Origin: Miltoncostaeaceae bacterium
Lineage (GTDB): Bacteria > Actinomycetota > Thermoleophilia > Miltoncostaeales > Miltoncostaeaceae
Direction: 5' to 3'
Assembly: GCA_030598075.1 (NCBI GenBank)
Contig: JAUVQP010000065.1
Location: forward strand, 1-8,303
Length of the DNA stretch: 8,303 nucleotides
Shown here: positions 1-5,639 of the stretch, one piece after another
Layout of the letters: each line of letters begins with the position of its first letter
Numbering within the stretch: position 1 is the first letter of the stretch
Made by a program: the position numbers and the translations under genes
The notes under the pieces: model-generated
What the model was told of the DNA's origin: nothing
What the model saw: the letters and a program-made list of their open reading frames with translations, nothing else
Database searches by the model: none

Positions 1-457
1 CCGCCCAGAGGTCGGTCCAGTCGTAGCGAAACGGGTCACCCGGCACGGTCACGAGGAGCAGCGCACCGGGACGGCAGACACGAGCAAGCTCCGCCAAGCC
101 CGCCGCGTCGTCGTCGAGATGCTCGAGGACCTCTGCACACACGACCGCATCGAAAGACCGGTCCGCAAACGGCAGTCGCTCGACCGGAGCGGCGTGTACA
201 GCCGCCTCGCCGACCTGGGCACGGAGCCCGTCGCAGAGATCGACGCTGGCATCGACCGAGGTGACGTCGAGCCCCGCGTCGATCATGCGAAGCGTCAGGC
301 TTCCCGCGCCGGAGCCGGCGTTCAGGACCCTGGGTCCCGGCACGGCGGGAAGCAGCCGTCTCATGATCAGCGACTCGCGGTAGTCGTGTCGGGGGCCGAA
401 CAGGTCGGGCGCCGACCCCCACTCGTGCGCTTGAAAGCCCCCTCCCCGAGCCCTCAT
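1..457 (-). CDS. Class I SAM-dependent methyltransferase (3' part missing)
   Basis: The visible first 152 residues have the Rossmann methyltransferase layout. A glycine-rich SAM-binding loop, LNAGSGAGSL, lies at residues 45-54. The acidic end of strand beta2, SVDAS, is at 67-71 and D69 should contact the ribose. The post-motif segment LPFADRSFDAVVCAEVLEHL at 95-114 is typical of UbiE/Methyltransf_11-type enzymes, and it is followed by a 'CRPGALLLVTVPG' strand. The gene runs off the left edge, so its C-terminal half, which would help set the substrate, is not visible. The ATG start (457-455) overlaps the stop of the upstream glycosyltransferase gene as ATGA, which implies translational coupling. 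No separate Shine-Dalgarno is obvious. From its position in a glycosyltransferase operon I infer methylation of a sugar, lipid carrier or aglycone, but small-molecule methyltransferases of this fold cannot be told apart by sequence alone. The fold call is firm; the substrate is unknown. Confidence 0.9.
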   Translation of the reverse strand, partial: MRARGGGFQAHEWGSAPDLFGPRHDYRESLIMRRLLPAVPGPRVLNAGSGAGSLTLRMIDAGLDVTSVDASVDLCDGLRAQVGEAAVHAAPVERLPFADRSFDAVVCAEVLEHLDDDAAGLAELARVCRPGALLLVTVPGDPFRYDWTDLWA

Positions 458-1563
458 CGCCGCCGCTCGACCCGAAGGAGAGCGTCAGTGAACGCCGTGC
501 CCACCGCGCGCGGCGTACCGAGCTGCAGATACCGCGCGCGCGCTGCGACCCCAAGGCCTCGCCGAAGATCGGGGTCGCCGCCGAGCCTGCGAAGGGCGTC
601 CGCCAGTGCGACAGGGTCCGCGGCCCGAACCAACAACGCGTCGCGACCGTCCGTCAAGACCTCGCGGATTCCGGGCGTGTCCGCGGTGATCACCGGACGG
701 GCTGCAGACATCGCCTGCCACACCTTGTTCGGAACAACACGCGCCGCCTTGTCGCTCGCGCCGAAGACACCGAGACAGATCGACGCCCGAGCAATCTCGT
801 CGCCCAACGACTCGTATGGGATCCAGGGCTCGTACTCGAGTCCGGGGGGTCGATCACGGATCATCTCGTCGCGGAGCCACGGCCCAAGCTGCCCCGACCC
901 GACCAGCGTCAGCGGCGGTACCCCCGGCTCGCGAGCGGCGGCCAGCACCGTCTCGATGCCGTGAAGCGGGGATAGCTTCCCGTAGAAGAGGGCGCGCGGC
1001 GGGCCGCTCGGCGGCGGGCTCGGCGGAAACAGGTTGGGCTCCGCGCCCACGGGAACGACGACGACGCGCTGTGGATCGACGCGGAAGCGCTCGACGAGGA
1101 ACGCGGCGTTCGCGGACGTGTCGGCGAGCACAAGGTCCGCCGCGCGGAGGGCGACCCAATCGAGGGCCGCCGCCGAGCGCGCGCCCACGGACCCGATCCG
1201 TGCGCGATCCCCGGCCAGCGTATCGAGCACCGACACCATCATGTCGACGACCAGGGGCGCACGGTGCCGGTGGGCCACCGTCCACGCCGGCAATGCGTCC
1301 GGCTGAGCCGGATACCCCGCGACCACCGCCCGCGGTCGTTGTGCACCCATCGCCCGCGGGAGAAGGCCGCTCCAGGCTCCGATGTAGCGGCCCGCCGCTC
1401 GCGCGATCGAGGTCGGAGCGAGGAACTCGCCGGCCTTGTGCCGGTCCCGCTCCCACACGGGCCGATGGCACTCCCCGACCTGGAGGCCCATCTCACGCAG
1501 TCCCGCGACCAGCACTCGGGTGCGCGGATAGTCGCTCTCGTAGGTGCCAACCCAGAGGATCAT
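454..1563 (-). CDS. GT4-like glycosyltransferase (GT-B fold)
   Basis: This 369-residue protein looks like a retaining, nucleotide-sugar-dependent glycosyltransferase of the Glyco_trans_1 type, probably cytoplasmic or membrane-associated. The N-terminal acceptor half opens with MILWVGTYESDYPRTRV. The start of the donor half is marked by VPVGAEPNLF (170-179), LFYGKLSPLHGIETVL (192-207) and LVGSGQL (220-226). The nucleotide-sugar site follows at 278-303, where VPNKVWQAMSAARPV precedes TADTPGIREVL. The usual second glutamate of the EX7E motif is Q283 here, a variation I recall from other GT4 proteins with a 'PNK' motif. The ATG at 1563 is chosen over an in-frame upstream ATG at 1845 because recognisable protein begins there and because it overlaps the stop of the preceding GT2 gene as ATGA. 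Its own stop overlaps the methyltransferase start in the same way. It probably adds a sugar during surface-glycan or glycolipid assembly; donor and acceptor cannot be read from sequence. Confidence 0.9.
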   Translation of the reverse strand: MILWVGTYESDYPRTRVLVAGLREMGLQVGECHRPVWERDRHKAGEFLAPTSIARAAGRYIGAWSGLLPRAMGAQRPRAVVAGYPAQPDALPAWTVAHRHRAPLVVDMMVSVLDTLAGDRARIGSVGARSAAALDWVALRAADLVLADTSANAAFLVERFRVDPQRVVVVPVGAEPNLFPPSPPPSGPPRALFYGKLSPLHGIETVLAAAREPGVPPLTLVGSGQLGPWLRDEMIRDRPPGLEYEPWIPYESLGDEIARASICLGVFGASDKAARVVPNKVWQAMSAARPVITADTPGIREVLTDGRDALLVRAADPVALADALRRLGGDPDLRRGLGVAARARYLQLGTPRAVGTAFTDALLRVERRR

Positions 1564-2516
1564 CCCCCACGGAGCACGCGCTCGACGCGGGACTCGGCCT
1601 CCTCGGTCTCCGGCTTCAGGTGGTAGCGCTGCAGCATCTCGCTCACGAGACCCAGCGTCAGCAACTGGATGCCGACGACGATGAGCAGCACGCCCAGGAG
1701 CAGGAGGGGCCGGCCACCGATCCCTTCGCCGAGGATGCGAAGGACGCTGAGGTAGGCGGAGATGATGACGCCCGCGGAGAACGAGAGCAGCCCAAGCCCG
1801 CCGAAGAGATGCATGGGCCGACCGCGAAAACGCCCGACGAACCAAATCGTCAGAAGGTCCAGGAACCCACGTACGTAACGCCCCGTTCCGTACTTGCTTC
1901 GCCCGTGAACGCGCGGGCGGTGGTTGACCGGAAGCTCGCTCACGCGAAAGCCCTCGTTCGCCGCGAGCACCGGGATGTAGCGGTACTGATCGCCCGCCAG
2001 CGCCAGCGACCGGACGACCTCAGAGCGGTATGCCTTGAGGCCGCAGTTCAGATCGTGCAGCGGAACGCCGCTGACGCGCGACGTAACCCCGTTGAAGATG
2101 CGCGACGCGGCTCGCTTGGACCACGCGTCGCGACGCTCGCGCTTCCACCCGCTGACAAGGTCAGCGCCCGCCTCGAGCTCATCGAGGAGCGCCGGGATCT
2201 CGGCGGGGTCATCCTGCAGATCGCCGTCGATGGTGACGATCGCCTCGCCCGTCGCCTGGCGAAACCCGGCGGTGAGTGCCGCGGCCTTCCCGAAATTGCG
2301 CCGAAGTCGCACCACGATGAGCTCGGGCTCGATCATCGCGGCATCGGCGAGCGCCTCCTCGGTGCCATCGGTGGACCCATCGTCCACGACGATGACCTCG
2401 ACCTGCCGGTCGAGCCCACGCGCCACCGGAAGGAGCTCGGCCAAAAGCGGGCGCACCGATTCGCGCTCGTTGAAGACCGGGACCACGATGGAGACCGAGA
2501 CGAGACGCGCGGCCAC
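1560..2516 (-). CDS. GT2 polyprenyl-phosphate glycosyltransferase, DPM1/GtrB-like, with two membrane helices
   Basis: The protein has 318 residues and begins with a GT-A domain. VSIVVPVFNE is at 7-17, the nucleotide-binding VVDDGSTDGTEE at 43-54, and the DXD-like metal site DGDLQDDP at 97-104. LNCGLKAYR (156-164) and HRPRVHGRSKYG (199-210) are typical of dolichol-phosphate-mannose synthase and bacterial GtrB/ArnC relatives. Two hydrophobic helices follow at about 235-262 and 269-293, with a short charged tail. Family members transfer a hexose from a nucleotide sugar to polyprenyl phosphate on the cytoplasmic face, giving a lipid-linked donor. The start is GTG at 2516, 12 bp after the stop of the M28-like gene and without a clear Shine-Dalgarno. 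The end overlaps the GT4 start as ATGA. It likely supplies a lipid-linked sugar to the pathway encoded by this operon. The sugar (glucose, mannose or other) is unknown, and no flippase or GT-C acceptor enzyme is visible here. Confidence 0.92.
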   Translation of the reverse strand: MAARLVSVSIVVPVFNERESVRPLLAELLPVARGLDRQVEVIVVDDGSTDGTEEALADAAMIEPELIVVRLRRNFGKAAALTAGFRQATGEAIVTIDGDLQDDPAEIPALLDELEAGADLVSGWKRERRDAWSKRAASRIFNGVTSRVSGVPLHDLNCGLKAYRSEVVRSLALAGDQYRYIPVLAANEGFRVSELPVNHRPRVHGRSKYGTGRYVRGFLDLLTIWFVGRFRGRPMHLFGGLGLLSFSAGVIISAYLSVLRILGEGIGGRPLLLLGVLLIVVGIQLLTLGLVSEMLQRYHLKPETEEAESRVERVLRGG

Positions 2517-2528
2517 TTCTGTCGAATG

Positions 2529-4268
2529 CTACCAGCGGGGCTCCGGGCGGCCGGAGCGCGGGGTCACCCTCCGACGGCGACGGCCGGAGCTCTCGATGCT
2601 CACGCCGAGACGGCCCTTGCGGGCGCGAAAAACCACGAGGACCGCCAACGCCCAGAAGCACGCGGCAAACAGAGCGGCCAACGTGACACCGACGCTCCCG
2701 CGCACCGCGCTGACAGAGGTCGCGAACGTGTACCAGGCGGCGAAGAACGGGTTCCGGTCGAGGATCGCGGCGGTCGACGCGACCAGGATGAGGAGGGGCA
2801 GGATCGCGATTCCCGCAAGGGCCGCGACAGCCCAGCGCCGCGAAGCTGCGGTCGCCAGAAGCGCCGCGTGAGCAACCGGCAGCGCCAGAATGAGCGTCGC
2901 CGGACGAACAGCCCACGCCACGACGAGGAGGAGCGCGATCAGGAGCAGAGCCGCCGCGGCCTCGGAGGCGGGCGACGCTCCCACCCGTCCGATGAACCTG
3001 CGCGCCGCGAAGAGGGCCCCCACCCCCGCGAGGCCTGAGAGCGCCAAACCCAACCCGGCGGTCGCATCGAGCGGAACGTCCTGGGGCTGCGGCAGGCCCC
3101 CGGCGGCGGTTCCGGGGAGGAGGCCGGCGAGGACCATCGCGTACCCGACGATGACGACGGCGAGAGCGGGGGCGACCCGCACGGTCAGAGCGGCAAACCC
3201 CGGGGCAACGGGAATCCGGCCCTGGCGGAGCCGCGAGAGTACATCGATGGAAGCGACGAGCACCGGTATCGCCAAGAGCAGCAACGCGATCCGGACGATC
3301 CCGCCACGGAGGGTCTTATTCCCGATGGTGACGGCGCGGGTGGGCCCGGGGATGGTCTCCGCAGCGTCGAGCGCCGCGAGCAGCCTGAAGGAGGCATCGC
3401 CGACCTGTTGCATGCGCCGCTCCGTCGGATCGGCGGGACCCCGGCGGAGGGGCGAGTCGCTCCGAGCCGAGAGCGTGACCGCCGGAATGCCGGCCGCGAC
3501 CAGCGGACCCTGGTCCCCAAAGGTTTGAGGCACCGCCGCGTTGACCAGCTGCTGCCCGAAGGACGGCATCGGATCGGCGCGGGCGGGCGCCGCGGTGGTG
3601 GCGGCGGTGCGAGCGAGATCGAGCGCGGAGCGGCCGTCGGTCCCGAGCGACCAAATCGTGATGACGTCGCCGACCGCGGTGGCGGGATCGTCCAAGACCA
3701 CCGCCCCGGCGATGTCGAACGAGGAGAACCGAGACAGGAACCAGCGCATGCCGGCGCCGCCGACGGTCGATCCATCGGTGGACACGAACAAGAACGGCCG
3801 GCGGTGGGACGTCTTCGCCATGAGCGTGGCGAGCTCGATCATGACCCCGGTGCCGCTCGTCCCGGCCCGGACGCCGCGAGGCGTGTCGCGAGGGGCGACG
3901 ACGAGAATCCCGCCGCGGCCCGCGCCGTCCCCGGCACCGGGCACGACAAGGTAGAGGTTGCGCAGCGTGAGCCGGCCGGCGGCCGTGCGCGCCACGAACT
4001 CCTGCGTCTGCACCTGCCCGCCGCGGGGAATCTCGGCCAGCCGGGCCCGAACCCACTCCGCGGCGCGACTGTCGGCCTCGCTGCCCGCAGGGCGCTCGGG
4101 GGCAACGCCGGCCATCTGCTGGGACAATCGCAGCGCGGAGGCGCTGTCGAAGGCGGAGGGCAGTTTGGGCTCGAGCGTAGCCGAAGGCGCCTCAAGGGTC
4201 AGCAGCGCGACGATGAGGGCGACACCGGCCACGATCCAGCTCGTTCGATAGAGGCGAGCGTTCAGCAT
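2529..4268 (-). CDS. Membrane protein with M28-peptidase-like ectodomain lacking zinc ligands
   Basis: This 579-residue protein has an N-terminal signal-anchor helix (about 10-28), a soluble region (about 30-320) and seven predicted hydrophobic segments, roughly 323-343, 359-385, 403-424, 434-455, 456-474, 478-503 and 520-548. It ends in an arginine-rich tail (563-574). The soluble part follows the M28 aminopeptidase order: ILVVAPRDT (121-129) at the usual AHYDS strand, AGTSGTGV (135-142) at the DNASG loop, STDGSTVGGAGM (163-174) at the DGEE-GS segment, VLDD (191-194) and GDQGPLVAAGIP (251-262) at the DH-PF-GIP segment. The metal-binding His, the Asp of DNASG and the Glu pair are replaced. 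The only histidine in the first 320 residues is H155, which lies outside these motifs. Hydrolysis by the usual two-zinc mechanism is therefore unlikely; a binding or scaffold role is inferred. ATG 4268 is the only plausible start: an in-frame stop lies a short way upstream with no other ATG or GTG between. It heads the glycan operon. An alternative is an uncharacterised membrane family with a chance M28-like fold. Confidence 0.82.
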   Translation of the reverse strand: MLNARLYRTSWIVAGVALIVALLTLEAPSATLEPKLPSAFDSASALRLSQQMAGVAPERPAGSEADSRAAEWVRARLAEIPRGGQVQTQEFVARTAAGRLTLRNLYLVVPGAGDGAGRGGILVVAPRDTPRGVRAGTSGTGVMIELATLMAKTSHRRPFLFVSTDGSTVGGAGMRWFLSRFSSFDIAGAVVLDDPATAVGDVITIWSLGTDGRSALDLARTAATTAAPARADPMPSFGQQLVNAAVPQTFGDQGPLVAAGIPAVTLSARSDSPLRRGPADPTERRMQQVGDASFRLLAALDAAETIPGPTRAVTIGNKTLRGGIVRIALLLLAIPVLVASIDVLSRLRQGRIPVAPGFAALTVRVAPALAVVIVGYAMVLAGLLPGTAAGGLPQPQDVPLDATAGLGLALSGLAGVGALFAARRFIGRVGASPASEAAAALLLIALLLVVAWAVRPATLILALPVAHAALLATAASRRWAVAALAGIAILPLLILVASTAAILDRNPFFAAWYTFATSVSAVRGSVGVTLAALFAACFWALAVLVVFRARKGRLGVSIESSGRRRRRVTPRSGRPEPRW

Positions 4269-4339
4269 GGCGGTCCGGGCCGCCGCGCGACAGAGGGCCG
4301 GCGCGCGGCTTCAATGGAGGCGGGTAGAGTGTCGCACGT

Positions 4340-4370
4340 CGGCGCCGCTCGGGCGCCGGATCGAGCGGTG
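4340..4370 (+). promoter_or_regulatory. Leader RNA with two mutually exclusive hairpins before treT
   Basis: Hairpin A pairs CGGCGCC (4340-4346) with GGCGCCG (4352-4358) around a five-base loop, GCTCG, and leaves the ribosome binding site free. Hairpin B pairs CGCCGCTCG (4343-4351) with CGAGCGGTG (4362-4370): nine pairs including one G-U, with a ten-base loop. B covers the first half of the purine-rich ribosome binding site. The strands overlap, so A and B cannot both form completely. The loop of A could also pair with 4362-4366 as a pseudoknot. The pairings are read directly; a regulatory role is inference, since GC-rich DNA gives such pairs often. Confidence 0.35.
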
Positions 4371-4374
4371 GAGG
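4367..4374 (+). promoter_or_regulatory. Ribosome binding site of treT
   Basis: GGTGGAGG ends ten bases before the GTG start at 4385. The GAGG core (4371-4374) is the best Shine-Dalgarno match in the gap and supports the GTG as the start. The spacing is slightly long. Confidence 0.6.
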
Positions 4375-4384
4375 TCCCCCCCGA

Positions 4385-5623
4385 GTGCTGCGCGCCGTCA
4401 ACGTCGGCAGCAAGTCGATTGCCGATTACCACAGCATCGTGTCGCGCGATCTTATGGCCGAGATCCGAGCGCTCGCTCAACCTCTCGAGGGGAAGCGCGT
4501 TCTTCACATCAACGCCACCAGCTTCGGCGGGGGCGTCGCGGAGATCCTCTACACGCTGGTGCCGCTGATGACCGACGTCGGCCTGCATGCCGATTGGAAG
4601 GTCATGCACGGCAAGACCGAGTTCTTCCACGTCACGAAGACCATTCACAACGCCCTTCAGGGCAGCGACCATGTGCTGACGGACGAGGAGCGCGCCACGT
4701 TCGAGCGCTACAACCTGATGAACGTCGGCGGGCTCACCGAAGCCTACGACTACGTCATCGTCCACGACGCCCAGCCAGCCGCGATGCGCGCCCACGCACC
4801 GTTCGAGGGCGCGAAGTGGATCTGGCGCTGCCACATCGATCTGTCGACGCCCAACCAGGACGTCCTGGAGTTCCTCCTGCCCATGATCGAGGGGTACGAC
4901 CTGTCGGTCTTCCACATGGCCCAGTACATCCCGTCGGAGAACTCGGTACCCGAGCCGGTCATCATGCCGCCCGCCATCGATCCACTGGCGCCGAAGAACA
5001 TGGCCCTTTCCGGGGACGACGCGGCGTACATCGTCGACCAGTTCGGTCCGGACGTCGAGCGCCCGCTCATGCTCCAGGTCTCCCGCTTCGACCCCTGGAA
5101 GGACCCTCTCGGCGTCATCGACGCGTACCGGACCGTCAAGCGGACGGTTCCGGACCTCCAACTCGTGCTCGTCGGATCGATGGCGACGGACGACCCGGAG
5201 GGCTGGGAGTACTTCGAGCGCACGGTGGACTATGCAGACGGCGACGGTGACATCTACATTCTGAGCAATCTGAACAATGTCGGGGCCGTGGAGGTCAACG
5301 CCTTTCAGAGCCATGCCGACGTCGTCGTCCAGAAGTCCATTCGCGAAGGCTTCGGGCTGACGGTGACCGAGGGGCTCTGGAAAGGGCGTCCCAGCGTCGC
5401 CGCGAACGTGGGCGGCATCCCGCTTCAGATCGTCGACGGCCAGACGGGGTACCTGGTATCGAACTCAGAGGAGTGTGCGGATCGCGTCACAGAGATGCTT
5501 CTCGATCCGGATGCGGCCAGGGCGATGGCGCGGCGGGGCAAGCAGCATGTGCGCCACAACTTTCTTACCCCGCGGCTGCTGCGGGACTGGCTGGGCATCC
5601 TCTCGCGGCTCGCGGACGACTGA
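4385..5623 (+). CDS. treT: Trehalose synthase, TreT type (GT4)
   Basis: TreT transfers glucose from a nucleotide diphosphate glucose (ADP-, UDP- or GDP-glucose, depending on the organism) to free glucose to make trehalose in one reversible step in the cytoplasm. The 412-residue protein carries the family's characteristic N-terminal segment HINATSFGGGVAEIL (41-55), KTIHNALQG (85-93) and WRCHID (147-152). The donor half holds PPAIDPL (195-201), QVSRFDPWKDP (231-241) and VLVGSMATDDPEGW (261-274). The intact EX7E nucleotide-sugar motif runs E321-GFGLTVT-E329, followed by GRPSVAANVGGIPLQI. The length agrees with archaeal and bacterial TreT proteins. The start is GTG at 4385, supported by an upstream GGTGGAGG. 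It is first in a five-gene plus-strand block and is followed after 16 bp by a GT20 gene, so both concern trehalose-like glycosides. Without biochemistry, a TreT-like enzyme with another acceptor cannot be excluded. Confidence 0.9.
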   Translation: MLRAVNVGSKSIADYHSIVSRDLMAEIRALAQPLEGKRVLHINATSFGGGVAEILYTLVPLMTDVGLHADWKVMHGKTEFFHVTKTIHNALQGSDHVLTDEERATFERYNLMNVGGLTEAYDYVIVHDAQPAAMRAHAPFEGAKWIWRCHIDLSTPNQDVLEFLLPMIEGYDLSVFHMAQYIPSENSVPEPVIMPPAIDPLAPKNMALSGDDAAYIVDQFGPDVERPLMLQVSRFDPWKDPLGVIDAYRTVKRTVPDLQLVLVGSMATDDPEGWEYFERTVDYADGDGDIYILSNLNNVGAVEVNAFQSHADVVVQKSIREGFGLTVTEGLWKGRPSVAANVGGIPLQIVDGQTGYLVSNSEECADRVTEMLLDPDAARAMARRGKQHVRHNFLTPRLLRDWLGILSRLADD

Positions 5624-5639
5624 CGATGCGGCGGCACGT

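Larger units (their letters stand above)
4269..4384. promoter_or_regulatory. Divergent control region between the glycan and trehalose operons
   Basis: This 116-bp gap separates the two divergent operons and must hold, or lie close to, both promoters unless they sit inside the coding regions. On the plus strand TAGAGT (4325-4330) resembles a -10 element, but no convincing -35 lies about 17 bp upstream, so the promoter call is weak. If it were used, transcription would start near 4337, just before a GC-rich hairpin. I could not find a convincing promoter for the leftward operon. No clear operator dyad apart from the hairpin sequences is visible. Confidence 0.45.

Noticed and set aside
716..732. 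Loss of the second EX7E glutamate in the GT4 enzyme (Q283) as a sign of inactivity
   Set aside because: From memory, glutamine at this place is common in GT4 proteins with a 'PNK' motif, so I do not treat it as a broken enzyme.
1564..1845. N-terminal extension of the GT4 protein to the ATG at 1845
   Set aside because: The added 94 residues are a frame shadow of the GT2 C-terminus, rich in Arg/Pro/Ala. The ATG at 1563 overlaps the GT2 stop and begins recognisable protein.
816..3038. A 740-codon open frame on the plus strand crossing the GT4, GT2 and M28-like genes
   Set aside because: It runs antisense through three well-supported genes and its product is a low-complexity Arg/Pro/Ser-rich stretch with no recognisable domain. 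High-GC genes often leave such open shadows.
4262..5314. A 350-codon minus-strand open frame opposite treT
   Set aside because: It overlaps treT and the control region and shows no domain; it is explained by codon bias of treT.
5475..5639. N-terminal extension of the GT20 protein to the ATG at 5475
   Set aside because: It would overlap treT by 149 bp and its residues do not resemble the family; VSNR normally lies close to the N-terminus.
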